Source: Methanomethylovorans sp041447285 (GTDB taxonomy: Archaea > Halobacteriota > Methanosarcinia > Methanosarcinales > Methanosarcinaceae). Taken from it: DNA of 64,000 bases. The translations under genes were made by a program, and so were the position numbers. Where the stretch lies: contig NZ_JBGMEB010000005.1 of the NCBI RefSeq assembly GCF_041447285.1, forward strand, positions 62,001-126,000, in the 5' to 3' direction. The notes under the pieces were generated by a model that saw nothing but the letters and a program-made list of their open reading frames with translations, was not told where the DNA came from and did not search any database. Below are positions 17,660 to 26,710 of the stretch, one piece after another (position 1 is the stretch's first letter; the number at the start of each line of letters is the position of its first letter).

Positions 17660-20600
17660 TTATCTTTTTCTGATGAGGTATGCAACCGCAATCATACCTG
17701 CAATTGCAAATAATGCCTCAAAGCCTGGAGCTTTTGTTCCCTTTGCTACAGATGTATCATTAGAACTGCCATTCTGGGCTTCAGTTTCACTACTTGGAGA
17801 AGAAGCAAGTTCTTTTTCAGCAGTGATGGCGAACGGCGAGAATCCTGGAGTCTGAGATTCATATAACACATAGCCAGTAGTATTGCTTTCCAAAGTAGTT
17901 GGCAATACTTCCCATGCAGTTCCATTGTATCTCTGTAACTTTACGTCCTCGGGATTTAAGCCCATATCTCGTATCCAGGAACTGTTTACCTTGAACTGTA
18001 TCTTTGCATCTTTTATGTTAGATGCTGTTGCAAAGCCAGCCTTACCTAGCCATATATTCACATATTTGTATATCGATCCTTCAGGAGTACTGTTAGCCAG
18101 TTTAGATCTGTTGTTAAGTACTTCTACGGTGGATGTTATCTGGCCAGAGTTCTTAAGGGAATAGAAACTGATTGATTGTATGGGGTTTCCTTCCTTTGTG
18201 AATTCATATGTGACATTCGTATCAATTCTTAGGTAAGCATTCGCAACATCTTTCAGTGCAAGGTTTGAAAAGTCTTCTACAGAGGCTGCAGCTCCACTTC
18301 CACCACTACTGCTCTTTGAGCTGCTGCTGCCACCTCCTCCGCCACCGCTGCTCCCTGACTTGGTTCTCAATATAGCAGTTACTGCTTTTCCTTCCACTCC
18401 CTCATCGTTATATGGAACTAAAGTGTAAGTATAACTCTTGCCGCTGCTAAGGTTGCCGTCTATATAGGATGTTATATCGCTTACATTCCCAAGGACCATG
18501 TCATTACGGCTTATTTTCACTTGTGAGGTGTCCTCGGAATTTTCCCACAGGAGCGTGATAGAATTCTTTGTGATGTTTGTTCCAGCGAGGTTTGATACCT
18601 TTGGAAGTTTTATTGCGGTAGCTGAATCATTTACCTGGACAGAATTGATGTTACCCGAAGTGTCTACTGTCTGCAAACCTATAGTGTATGTAGTACCTTT
18701 TGAGAGTTCGGTAGCATTGTAGAAATTAACAGAACTGTCAGTTGTATTTGTAACAAATTCACCATCAATGTAAACCATCACATAACTGAAATCATCATCC
18801 TCAGGATTTGTCCAGCTCCAATTGATCCAGTCTGAATCTGAGTCTGTCTCTCCGAGGTTTGCTACAGATCCCGGTGGTGTGGTATCTGAAGGAATTATAG
18901 TCGTTGCTACCGCTGAGTCATTTACCCATGTGGGATTGGTGTTACCTGATGTGTCTACGGTCTTTGTGCTTATAGTATGCGTTGTTCCTTCAGTAAGGCC
19001 GGTTAATTCGTAAACTCCTGTAACTGCATTCTCAACAAATGCACCATCAATATACACCATTACATGGCTGAAGTCAGCGTCACTGGGGTTTACCCATGTC
19101 CACCTTATCCAGCTTGGACCTGCAGTTATTTCATTCAGATTTGTTACAGAGGCCGGTGGATTTACGTCTGATCCATTGTCAACACTAAGAATGACCAGCC
19201 CATTATTGAAATCAGCTACGTATGCGTAATTACCTGCTACGGCAACGCTGTATCCATAACCAGGAGTATCGTAGCTACCTGCAAGTGTTGGAGCAGCCGG
19301 GTTTGTGATCTCCAGTATTACGAGTCCATTGCTATCATCTGCTATATATGCGTAATTTCCTGATACTGCAATATTCTGTGCAAAGTTTGTGTCATAACTG
19401 CCTACCAACGCTGGTGTGGCTGGGTTTGTTATGTCCAGTATTACAAGTCCTTCACTGCCGTCGGCAACATATGCATAATTGCCTATTACATTAACTCCAT
19501 ATGCATGACCTGAGGTATCATAACTTCCTTCATGTACTGGTGCAGATGGCTTAGTGATATCTAAAATGACAAGACCATTATCTCCATCTGCCACGTATGC
19601 ATAATTGCCAGATATCACCACATTTTCAGCATTTCCTGCAGTGTTATAGCCTCCTTCAAGGCTTGGTGATGCTGGATTTGTAACATCGACAATCAAAAGA
19701 CCGCTACTTCCATCAGCTAAATATGCGTAGCTATCTGATACGGCAATACCCCATGCATGACCTCCTGTATTGGGATTATAACTACCTTTAAGTGAAGGGG
19801 ATGAAGGATTTTTCACATCTGCAATTACCAAGCCGCTGTTTCCATCAGCTATGTATGCATAATTACCTGCTACTGCAATGTCATGTGCATACCCGGTAGT
19901 AATGTAGCTTCCTGCAAGAGTGGGAGATGCCGGATTAGTAATATCCACAACTGTAAGCCCCATATATCCATATGCTACGTATGCATAATTATCTACTATG
20001 GCCACACCGGATGCAAAACCTGCAACATCATAGATTCCTTCTGTGGTTGGTGATTTTGGGTTCGTGATATCAACTACTGTAAGGCCGCTTCTGGTAAATG
20101 CTGTGTATGCATAATTTCCCTCAATTGCAACATCGTATGCATATCCGGCAGTGCCAGTATATACTGCTGCAATAGTTGGTGAATCTTTATTTGCAACGTT
20201 CACTACTACAAGACCACCATTATTGTTAGCTACATATGCATAGTTTCCTGATACTGCAACACCAAGAGCAGTGTCTCCAGTGTTAACATTTCCTGCAATT
20301 GTTGGATTTGCTGGATTTATAGTATCTATGACTACAAGTCCATTGGACTCATCAGCTACGTATGTATAGTTTCCTGATATCGCAACATCTACTGCGTTTC
20401 CATTGGTGTCACAAGTTCCTGCAATTGTTGGATTTGCTGGGTTTGTGATATCTATAACCACAAGGCCATCAACCCCGTCAGCTACATATGCATGATTGCC
20501 TGACAATGTAACGCTGGCCGAGTGTCCATCAGTATTACGTGTTCCTTTAAGGTTTGGAGCATCTGGGTTTGATATATCTACAATTATAAGCCCACTGTCA

Positions 20601-21091
20601 CCATCAGCTACATATGCATAATTTTCTGCTACTGCAACGCCATAAGCAGAATCTGTAGCGTAAGTTCCTCTTATAGTTGGTGTTGCCTTATTTGTAATAT
20701 CTACTATTACAAGTCCATTCTCACCATCGGCTATGTATGCATAATTTCCTGCTACTGCAATATTGTTGATCAATGCTGGCGTTGTGACGCTTCCAACACT
20801 TGAAGGAATAGAAGGATCAGCAATATCGATCACTAGCATATCCTGTCCTTGTGCCAGATATGCGTAATTTCCAACTACCACAACACTGGAGATACTTCCT
20901 CCAAAGTGACTGGTAATGTCCTGTCCATCTGTTAACAAAGCGTTTGTAATAACGGCAGCATCATAAGTATTTTCATCAAATTGGCCAGCAAAGTTAACAT
21001 TAAGTTCTTCCGCTGATCCTATTCCTGCGATTATTATCATACAAAATAACGCAAGCCCAAAACAAATTGGTCCACTTAACTTGAGTTGCAT
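17660..21091 (-). CDS. LVIVD double-propeller surface protein with FN3, PGF-pre-PGF and PGF-CTERM (copy 2)
   Basis: A 1143-residue paralogue of the neighbouring surface protein with the same architecture in the same order: signal peptide, 14 LVIVD repeats, two PPASVTNL/PPGSVANL FN3 domains, a third FN3, Gly/Ser-rich linker, PGF-pre-PGF, and a PGF-CTERM tail (APGFEALFAIAG plus LIRKR). Repeat 7 (TAFTRSGL) and repeat 8 (VAYGYMGL) match repeats 7 and 8 of copy 1 in register. The duplication therefore happened after the 14-repeat array had formed. The ATG at 21091 has GAGGT six bases upstream. It is expected to be attached outside the cell through archaeosortase A. Ligands are unknown; such propellers usually bind proteins or glycans. 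Confidence 0.93.
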   Translation of the reverse strand: MQLKLSGPICFGLALFCMIIIAGIGSAEELNVNFAGQFDENTYDAAVITNALLTDGQDITSHFGGSISSVVVVGNYAYLAQGQDMLVIDIADPSIPSSVGSVTTPALINNIAVAGNYAYIADGENGLVIVDITNKATPTIRGTYATDSAYGVAVAENYAYVADGDSGLIIVDISNPDAPNLKGTRNTDGHSASVTLSGNHAYVADGVDGLVVIDITNPANPTIAGTCDTNGNAVDVAISGNYTYVADESNGLVVIDTINPANPTIAGNVNTGDTALGVAVSGNYAYVANNNGGLVVVNVANKDSPTIAAVYTGTAGYAYDVAIEGNYAYTAFTRSGLTVVDITNPKSPTTEGIYDVAGFASGVAIVDNYAYVAYGYMGLTVVDITNPASPTLAGSYITTGYAHDIAVAGNYAYIADGNSGLVIADVKNPSSPSLKGSYNPNTGGHAWGIAVSDSYAYLADGSSGLLIVDVTNPASPSLEGGYNTAGNAENVVISGNYAYVADGDNGLVILDITKPSAPVHEGSYDTSGHAYGVNVIGNYAYVADGSEGLVILDITNPATPALVGSYDTNFAQNIAVSGNYAYIADDSNGLVILEITNPAAPTLAGSYDTPGYGYSVAVAGNYAYVADFNNGLVILSVDNGSDVNPPASVTNLNEITAGPSWIRWTWVNPSDADFSHVMVYIDGAFVENAVTGVYELTGLTEGTTHTISTKTVDTSGNTNPTWVNDSAVATTIIPSDTTPPGSVANLGETDSDSDWINWSWTNPEDDDFSYVMVYIDGEFVTNTTDSSVNFYNATELSKGTTYTIGLQTVDTSGNINSVQVNDSATAIKLPKVSNLAGTNITKNSITLLWENSEDTSQVKISRNDMVLGNVSDITSYIDGNLSSGKSYTYTLVPYNDEGVEGKAVTAILRTKSGSSGGGGGGSSSSKSSSGGSGAAASVEDFSNLALKDVANAYLRIDTNVTYEFTKEGNPIQSISFYSLKNSGQITSTVEVLNNRSKLANSTPEGSIYKYVNIWLGKAGFATASNIKDAKIQFKVNSSWIRDMGLNPEDVKLQRYNGTAWEVLPTTLESNTTGYVLYESQTPGFSPFAITAEKELASSPSSETEAQNGSSNDTSVAKGTKAPGFEALFAIAGMIAVAYLIRKR

Positions 21092-21348
21092 TTACGTACC
21101 TCAGTCTCAGCGGTTTCACCAGCAATTTCATCTCTAGTTCCGGTTATCTTGCTAACGATCTTGGCCAATTTTGTATAGTATGAGTCCCTTGTGTTTGCGG
21201 ACAGTAATACACTACCACCAAAAATCACGCTAGAGGTTGGTGAATCATTTTCACCCATGGGGAGATGGTACATAAGATCGCTTTCTGAAAACATCAATGC
21301 GACTGGAGCGACCGGAAGTACAACAGAAGTAGAGGTCTGTTTTTGCAT
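21076..21348 (-). CDS. Small hypothetical protein overlapping LVIVD gene 2
   Basis: A frame of about 90 residues starting MQKQTSTSVVLPVAPVALMF and ending ETEVRKCNSS. It overlaps the LVIVD gene 2 start by 16 bases in another frame. It is shorter than its counterpart before copy 1 but shares the first residues, the KCNSS end, the weak GTGGT ribosome-binding region and the leader. The in-frame ATG four codons upstream (21360) is less likely, because the alignment with the other unit begins at MQ. Coding status is uncertain. Confidence 0.4.
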   Translation of the reverse strand: MQKQTSTSVVLPVAPVALMFSESDLMYHLPMGENDSPTSSVIFGGSVLLSANTRDSYYTKLAKIVSKITGTRDEIAGETAETEVRKCNSS

Positions 21349-21392
21349 GATAAATACCACTTAGTTAGTTTTTAATGCTCCTCTCTTAAAAG

Positions 21393-21429
21393 GAGAGATG
21401 TTCATCTCTCAGGATGCTATATAAAGATA
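21393..21429 (-). promoter_or_regulatory. TATA box plus dyad before the LVIVD 2 unit
   Basis: The minus-strand TATCTTTATATAGC (about 21416-21429) is a TATA box. Just downstream, 21393-21410 forms a perfect dyad (GAGAGATG-AA-CATCTCTC on the minus strand). It lies where transcription would start, so it could be an operator or a 5' hairpin. The copy 1 unit keeps CATCTC and neighbouring bases but not the full dyad. Confidence 0.45.
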
Positions 21430-21638
21430 TGCATAGTAAATGATATGAGTATCATTATAATAATAGAGTGAGTAAACTAAAAAGAATGACATATTCGGTT
21501 ATATATGTATATTATACTATATCTTCTCGTTTTTTGTTTCAGCTTAACATGTAATGTATTTATCGCATTTTCCTGTTCATGTCCTGCATAATTCTTTATA
21601 AGTTCATGCCAAAATAAAGAATATGCAGGTGATCATCT

Positions 21639-22874
21639 TTGCTTAGATTATATAATAGTATGACACTAGATCTTGAGGTATTTGAACCAAAAGAAAAGAG
21701 AAAAGTAAAGATGTTCACATGTGGTCCTTCTATCTATCAGCCCGCACACCTTGGTAATTATCGCACATTTCTTTTTGAGGACATTCTTGTACGCTATTTG
21801 GAATATTCCGGATATCATGTAGAAAGAACTCTCAATTTCACTGATGTCGAAGACAAGACCATAAGTGAGGCAAAGAAGAATTTGACTGATATTTTCAGTC
21901 TTACTAACAGTTGTGCTGCAAAATTTTTTGCTGACATTGATCTTCTTGAAATCAAAAAGCCCAACTACAATCCCAGGTCTTCCACTTCCGTAGCCGTGGC
22001 TGTGAAAATTATAGAAAAGCTACTTCATAACGGTCATGCTTACTGGTACAAAGGAAATGTATACTTCGATATTCGTTCTTTCAAAGATTTTGGAAAGCTA
22101 GGGCATCTTAATAAATCTGACTGGCCTGCAAAGATAAGGCGCTTCCACAAGGACACATATCCAGGTAGTAACTGGAACATAGGTGATTTTGTTCTTTGGC
22201 ATGGACATCGGAATGAAGAGGGTTTTTCCTGGGATTCATCCTTAGGAAGGGGCAGGCCCTCATGGAACATCCAGGACCCAGCTATGTTATGTGATACCCT
22301 GGGTCCCACAGTAGATATCTGGTGCGGAGGTGAAGACAATCTGGTAAGGCATCACGATTATAATATCGCAGTAATGGAGTCTGCAACAGGAAAAACACTT
22401 TCTTGTTTCTGGCTCCACGGTGCTCATCTGCTAGTTGAAGGAAAGAAAATGTCTAAGAGCAGAGGCAACGTCATATATCCCGATAATTTACTTGCTAATG
22501 GTTATTCTGGAAAAGAGATTCGCTTTTTCCTTATATACGGTCATTACCGTAAGCGTTTGAACTTTACACACAAAGCGATGGACCAAAGGACTCAACGTTT
22601 GCAAAGTCTCCTTGGAATAATTAAAAAACTAAAACATTCCTCCTTGGAAAAGGGTTTAGAAAATCATCACGCCTCAGAATTAATAAAGGAAATAGTTCCC
22701 ACGTTCAGCAGGCACATGGACAATGATCTTGATGTAAGTTCTGCATTTGACAATCTTGAAGTTACCATCTTGGAATTTGCTGATTTGCATGACCAAGGAA
22801 AGATTGGAAAAGAACACATTGAAGATTTAATCTCTGCTATTGAGCAGATCAATAATGTATTGAGGATATTTTGA
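21639..22874 (+). CDS. Cysteinyl-tRNA synthetase paralogue with altered zinc site
   Basis: A class I synthetase-fold protein of 411 residues, about 50 shorter than CysRS because the C-terminal domain is reduced. It keeps Cys28 in TCGPSIYQPAHLGN, where the HIGH signature has become HLGN (37-40), and an intact KMSKS (270-274). In E. coli CysRS the zinc ligands are Cys28, Cys209, His234 and Glu238. The aligned residues here are Cys28, Asp213, His238 and Asn242, so the cysteine-selecting zinc site is probably changed. It may use another amino acid or make a small-molecule adenylate, as MshC does. The start at 21639 is a TTG preceded by GGTGATC. True cysteinylation cannot be excluded. Confidence 0.85.
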   Translation: MLRLYNSMTLDLEVFEPKEKRKVKMFTCGPSIYQPAHLGNYRTFLFEDILVRYLEYSGYHVERTLNFTDVEDKTISEAKKNLTDIFSLTNSCAAKFFADIDLLEIKKPNYNPRSSTSVAVAVKIIEKLLHNGHAYWYKGNVYFDIRSFKDFGKLGHLNKSDWPAKIRRFHKDTYPGSNWNIGDFVLWHGHRNEEGFSWDSSLGRGRPSWNIQDPAMLCDTLGPTVDIWCGGEDNLVRHHDYNIAVMESATGKTLSCFWLHGAHLLVEGKKMSKSRGNVIYPDNLLANGYSGKEIRFFLIYGHYRKRLNFTHKAMDQRTQRLQSLLGIIKKLKHSSLEKGLENHHASELIKEIVPTFSRHMDNDLDVSSAFDNLEVTILEFADLHDQGKIGKEHIEDLISAIEQINNVLRIF

Positions 22875-22916
22875 TCTCATTTCTTTGATGAGTGAATTTC
22901 CAGAATTATATGGCAA

Positions 22917-23531
22917 TTATTTACATATCATCTTTTTTGTAATTTCGGCCACGCGTCTTCCCTGGAAACGTACTGTAGCGAGTTCATTATCAGTGGGAAG
23001 TTTTCCGATTCCATTACCGGCTATGCTTGAAGAGCCGTAAGGTCCACCTCCGCTTATCTCATTCTGTACGCTTATCCCAGGGTAAGTATATGGAACACCT
23101 ACAATAATCATGCCATGGTGAAAAAGCACCGTAGAGAATCCCAGTATCGTTGATTCCTGGCCACCGTGTTGGGTTGCTGAGGATGTGAATATGCTACCGA
23201 CTTTATCCACAAGGGCACCCTTTGACCATAAACCTCCTGTCCTGTCTATGAAAGCCTGCATTTGGGCAGGTATCATTCCAAAACGCGTAGGGACGCCAAA
23301 AATGATACCATCAGCTTCTGCGAGTTTATCAACTGTTGCCACAGGTATATGGGCAAATGACTTTTTTGCGTCAGTGGCTCCCATTTTTTCCAGTATCTCG
23401 GGGGTAAAAGTTTCCTGTATCTGATAAAGTTCTACTTCTGCTCCCTCTACCTCTCTTGCACCTGCAGCTGCAGCTTCTGCCATTCTGTAGACATGTCCAT
23501 AAAGACTATAGAATATGATATTGATCTTCAT
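22917..23531 (-). CDS. wrbA: NAD(P)H:quinone oxidoreductase, WrbA family
   Basis: A type IV flavoprotein of 204 residues. It binds FMN and passes two electrons from NAD(P)H to quinones or related acceptors. The FMN phosphate loop lies at residues 8-17 (YSLYGHVYRM). The loop GVPTRFGMIPAQMQAF and the segment TSSATQHGGQESTILGF around residue 115 are diagnostic of WrbA. In methanosarcinal cells it probably acts against oxidative stress or on methanophenazine-like acceptors, which is inference. It is convergent with the CysRS paralogue. Confidence 0.93.
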   Translation of the reverse strand: MKINIIFYSLYGHVYRMAEAAAAGAREVEGAEVELYQIQETFTPEILEKMGATDAKKSFAHIPVATVDKLAEADGIIFGVPTRFGMIPAQMQAFIDRTGGLWSKGALVDKVGSIFTSSATQHGGQESTILGFSTVLFHHGMIIVGVPYTYPGISVQNEISGGGPYGSSSIAGNGIGKLPTDNELATVRFQGRRVAEITKKMICK

Positions 23532-23658
23532 TATATCTCCCTAATTGGATCAACATTATTCATGTATGTTATACCTAGTATATCTGGAAACAGAAAAAAC
23601 AAAAAGAGTCACTCCACCATTTTGAATTTCTATCAAACATGGCGAAGTGAAGTATTTA

Positions 23659-23730
23659 CGTCCCGACCGAGATTTGAACTCGGGTCTAAGGCTCCGCAGG
23701 CCTCAAGGATATCCACTACCCTATCGGGAC
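23659..23730 (-). tRNA. tRNA-Arg(GCG): tRNA-Arg (anticodon GCG)
   Basis: Read on the minus strand, the acceptor stem GTCCCGA/TCGGGAC with discriminator G, anticodon stem GAGGC/GCCTT, loop CTGCGGA and T arm CCGAG-TTCAAAT-CTCGG make a complete intron-free cloverleaf. Confidence 0.93.
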
Positions 23731-23853
23731 ACCTGGTTTCATGTCTAACGCATTATTGAGATAAAAGTTTGTTGGTGGATAATGTCTGATTCAACAGTAA
23801 TAATCTATTTCAATCAAAAAAAGTTAAATCCTGACAAGCGAATTTAGTGGATT

Positions 23854-25035
23854 ATGTCGATGACCATAGGACTTGCAGGAAAACCCAATTCAGGAAAATC
23901 CACATTCTTTAAAGCTTCCACTCTCGCAGATGTAGAAATAGCAAACTACCCGTTTACTACTATTCATCCTAACAAAGGGGTCACCTATGTAAGGACTAAA
24001 TGCCCATGCACAGAAAGAGACCACAGATGTGGTAACTGTATGGATGGGGTGCGCTATGTCCCCATCGAGCTCATAGATGTTGCGGGTCTTGTACCCGATG
24101 CACATATGGGCAAAGGTCTTGGAAACACATTTCTTGATGACCTCAGACAGGCTCAGGCCATCATCCACGTAATAGATGCGGCAGGGTCTACTGATATAGA
24201 GGGAAATCCTATTGAGGTAGGATCCCACAACCCACTGGAAGATATTAACTTCCTCAATCATGAGATCACCATGTGGATGGTGGGTATACTCAAACGTAAT
24301 TGGCAGAAAATATCCCGTAAGATCCAAGGAGAGGGCCTGAAGATTGAAAGAGTGCTGGCAGAGCAGTTAGCCGGTGCAGGTGTTGAAGAATCTCAGGTAA
24401 TTGAAGCCCTTATGATGACAAAGCTTGATCATAACATCACCAAATGGAGTGATGAAGAAATAATCAATTTGTGCGATAAGATACGAATTATCAGCAAGCC
24501 TATGATAATTGCAGCCAACAAAGCTGATATTGCACCAGTTCAAAACTTAGATAATTTAAAGGCAATCGGTGGAATTGTTGTACCTACAAGTGCAGCTGCC
24601 GAGCTAGCTTTACGGTCAGCTTCCAAATCTGGAGCAATCAAGTATGATCTAGGGGACAGTGATTTTTCTATAGTTGCTCAGAATCTAAGTCCTGCCCAGC
24701 AGAAGGCTCTTGAGAGTATTCGCAGCTTCCTGCACAAAATGCACAATACCGGTATTCAGGAATGCATTAATAAAGCAGTATTCGAATTGCTTGATTTAAT
24801 TGTTGTCTATCCTGTAGAAGATGAAGGTAAATGGACCGATAAACATGGAAAAATGCTCCCAGATGCATTTCTTATGAAAAGAGGTTCCAATGCTCATCAG
24901 CTTGCATACAAGGTCCATTCTGATATTGGAGATGGTTTCCTATATGCAGTGGATGCAAAGACAAAGATGAGATTGGGAGAAAAACATGAGCTTGTAGACG
25001 GTTCAGTAGTAAAGATTGTCTCCACGGCAAAGTAA
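23854..25035 (+). CDS. Obg/YchF-family GTPase, archaeal type
   Basis: A 393-residue cytosolic P-loop GTPase. G1 is GKPNSGKST (about residues 9-17), G3 is DVAGLV and G4 is NKAD. Between G1 and G3 lies a Cys-rich insertion (CPCTERDHRCGNCMDG) that may bind metal and is typical of the archaeal branch. The last 70 residues (HLYKVHSDIGDGFLYAVDAK-like) form a TGS domain. Family members associate with ribosomes or stress responses and some prefer ATP. It starts about 120 bases from tRNA-Arg and is followed closely by the cis-prenyltransferase relative. Confidence 0.92.
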   Translation: MSMTIGLAGKPNSGKSTFFKASTLADVEIANYPFTTIHPNKGVTYVRTKCPCTERDHRCGNCMDGVRYVPIELIDVAGLVPDAHMGKGLGNTFLDDLRQAQAIIHVIDAAGSTDIEGNPIEVGSHNPLEDINFLNHEITMWMVGILKRNWQKISRKIQGEGLKIERVLAEQLAGAGVEESQVIEALMMTKLDHNITKWSDEEIINLCDKIRIISKPMIIAANKADIAPVQNLDNLKAIGGIVVPTSAAAELALRSASKSGAIKYDLGDSDFSIVAQNLSPAQQKALESIRSFLHKMHNTGIQECINKAVFELLDLIVVYPVEDEGKWTDKHGKMLPDAFLMKRGSNAHQLAYKVHSDIGDGFLYAVDAKTKMRLGEKHELVDGSVVKIVSTAK

Positions 25036-25063
25036 CAATATAAAATAAACAAAAGCTGGATAC

Positions 25064-25738
25064 ATGAAATATATAGGCATATTCAGTTCAGTGTACGAAA
25101 AGTATCTCTTAAGAGAGCTATCTCGCAGCCCGGATTCCATTCCTGGGAATCTCACCTTGGTAATATCAGAGAGTGACCTGCTTTATGGAAATGGAATGGA
25201 TAAAGTAAGAACATACATTCTCTGGTGTTTGGAACTGCACATCAGAGTTATAAGTATTTATGTAGATGTGCTGGATACTGAAGAGTATCTTCGCTTGGCA
25301 ACGATGGCCAGCCTGATAGATCCTCTTAGTTTGATGATGGACCAGCTGCCAAAAGAAATTGGGTTCGAGATGTATGATGCCACAGGGGAGACTGTCAAGG
25401 CCAGAAATGGCTCGTTGCTTATGGTTTATGTAGCTATCGGTTTTGGTGGGCGCGGCGAGATCACAAAAGCTGTAAGGAACATACTTGAAGATGTGAAGAA
25501 CAAAAAGATTAGCCCTGAAAGAATTGAGGAAAAAACCATAGAATCCCACCTTCTGTTAAAGCATGAGCCTGATATGGTTATAAGAGCTGGGGGTAAACAT
25601 CTGTCGGATTTCATGATCTGGCAATCTGCATATTCAGAACTTTTCTTTACAGATGTTAATTGGAGTGGCTTTAGAAAGATCGATCTGCTAAGAATTCTTC
25701 GGGATTTCCGCAAAAGGCAGAGAAGATATGGAAAATGA
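25064..25738 (+). CDS. Divergent cis-prenyltransferase (UppS-family) protein
   Basis: A 224-residue member of the undecaprenyl-diphosphate-synthase family, which makes long cis-polyprenyl carriers for glycan transfer. The C-terminal half matches the family well: GFGGRGEITKAV, then VIRAGGKHLSDFMIWQSAY and ELFFTDVNWSGF. The N-terminal catalytic DGNxRW motif is not recognisable; the aligned place reads ISESDLLYGNGM. That could mean a non-catalytic partner, as in the eukaryotic NgBR/Nus1 plus DHDDS pair. A heteromeric enzyme has, from memory, been described in Methanosarcina mazei. It lies 28 bases after the GTPase gene and directly abuts rimI end to end. Confidence 0.75.
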   Translation: MKYIGIFSSVYEKYLLRELSRSPDSIPGNLTLVISESDLLYGNGMDKVRTYILWCLELHIRVISIYVDVLDTEEYLRLATMASLIDPLSLMMDQLPKEIGFEMYDATGETVKARNGSLLMVYVAIGFGGRGEITKAVRNILEDVKNKKISPERIEEKTIESHLLLKHEPDMVIRAGGKHLSDFMIWQSAYSELFFTDVNWSGFRKIDLLRILRDFRKRQRRYGK

Positions 25739-26164
25739 TCACATTTTGCGCTGCATCCTAACAGCATTGTCATCAAGATAATAACCCATTATTATTTCTT
25801 TTTTCTCGAATCCATGTGCCTGGTAGAATTCCTGTCCTTCCAGGTTATTTTCTCTAACTTCAAGTGTCATGTTCTCATACCCATAATAGATGGCAAGGTG
25901 CATACATTTTTCCAACAATAATGATCCCACTCTATGTCTTCGATATGCAGGATGTACTGCAATGCTGAGCAGGTGTGCATTATCTATGAATACCCCCAGT
26001 ATCGCGTATCCCTGTATTTCCTTTTGTTCTTCATATACAATAAAACCAGGATTACTCAGATTAGCCCTGAAAAGAAAGTCTGGCCAGGGTATAGGAAATG
26101 ACAGTTCTTCTATGGTAACTATTCCTGGTATGTCTTCTTCTTGTGCCTTGCGTATAAGGTGCAT
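25739..26164 (-). CDS. rimI: Ribosomal-protein-alanine N-acetyltransferase (RimI/Ard1 type)
   Basis: A GNAT-fold acetyltransferase of 141 residues that transfers acetyl from acetyl-CoA to protein N-termini. The acetyl-CoA pyrophosphate loop is R-R-H-R-V-G in AVHPAYRRHRVGSLLLEKC. LEVRENNLEGQEFYQAHGFE is the typical RimI C-terminal segment. In archaea this enzyme is a broad N-terminal acetyltransferase (Ard1/Naa10-like) rather than one for a single ribosomal protein. Its stop codon abuts the stop of the convergent prenyltransferase gene with no spacer. Confidence 0.9.
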   Translation of the reverse strand: MHLIRKAQEEDIPGIVTIEELSFPIPWPDFLFRANLSNPGFIVYEEQKEIQGYAILGVFIDNAHLLSIAVHPAYRRHRVGSLLLEKCMHLAIYYGYENMTLEVRENNLEGQEFYQAHGFEKKEIIMGYYLDDNAVRMQRKM

Positions 26165-26187
26165 CCTCGGTCATTATGAACAGTACA

Positions 26188-26197
26188 GTATTTATAG
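26188..26197 (+). promoter_or_regulatory. TATA box for the zinc-ribbon/wHTH gene
   Basis: GTATTTATAG lies about 27 bases before the ATG at 26219 in the 54-base gap between divergent genes. This implies a leaderless transcript. Confidence 0.5.
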
Positions 26198-26218
26198 CTG
26201 GCATTCGAAGTGTTTACG

Positions 26219-26710
26219 ATGTACGGGGTAATAGTATGTACCAAATGCAGGCTGCACGCACAGATTATAGAAGTGGGTGTTTCCAGGACTGTGCAATGCC
26301 AGATGTGTGGTGCCAGGTTGCAGGTAAGAAAGCTCCAATTGCTAAGTACTTCTGAGGACCGTGAGGAAATTGTCAGGGCTCGCACTTTGATACAAGCAAA
26401 GATACAAGCAGATCGGCATATTCATGCGGTCCATGCACAGAGTTTCCAGTGTAATAAGCCTGAGAACATTAGTTCTGTAGGCGAAATTTGTTTAACTAAA
26501 CTCGAAGCTAGCAGAAAAATCCGTAGTAAAGATCCTGCTTCTATCATACTTGAGAACATTAGTTCTCAGGGTGAAATGAGTATTGACGAATTGGAAAATA
26601 AATGTGCATCATTAGATATTGATAAGGATGTGATTAAGAAGACTATTGCCAGGTTGTTGGAAGCCGGAAATGTCTATTCTCCTGCAAAAGGGAGAATTAA
26701 GAAAGTCTGA
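26219..26710 (+). CDS. Zinc-ribbon plus winged-helix protein (DUF5817-like)
   Basis: A 163-residue archaeal protein. The N-terminal 35 residues form a zinc ribbon (CTKCRLHAQ and CQMCGARLQ, two CxxC pairs). This is followed by an RKLQ-type strand and a long helix, a layout I recall as DUF5817. The C-terminal 60 residues (KDPASIILENISSQGEMSID to GRIKKV) look like a winged helix, similar to those at the ends of archaeal MCM or RPA-associated proteins. A nucleic-acid role is likely, but no specific function is known. The ATG at 26219 lies 27 bases from a TATA box; an in-frame GTG three codons earlier is less likely. Confidence 0.75.
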   Translation: MYGVIVCTKCRLHAQIIEVGVSRTVQCQMCGARLQVRKLQLLSTSEDREEIVRARTLIQAKIQADRHIHAVHAQSFQCNKPENISSVGEICLTKLEASRKIRSKDPASIILENISSQGEMSIDELENKCASLDIDKDVIKKTIARLLEAGNVYSPAKGRIKKV

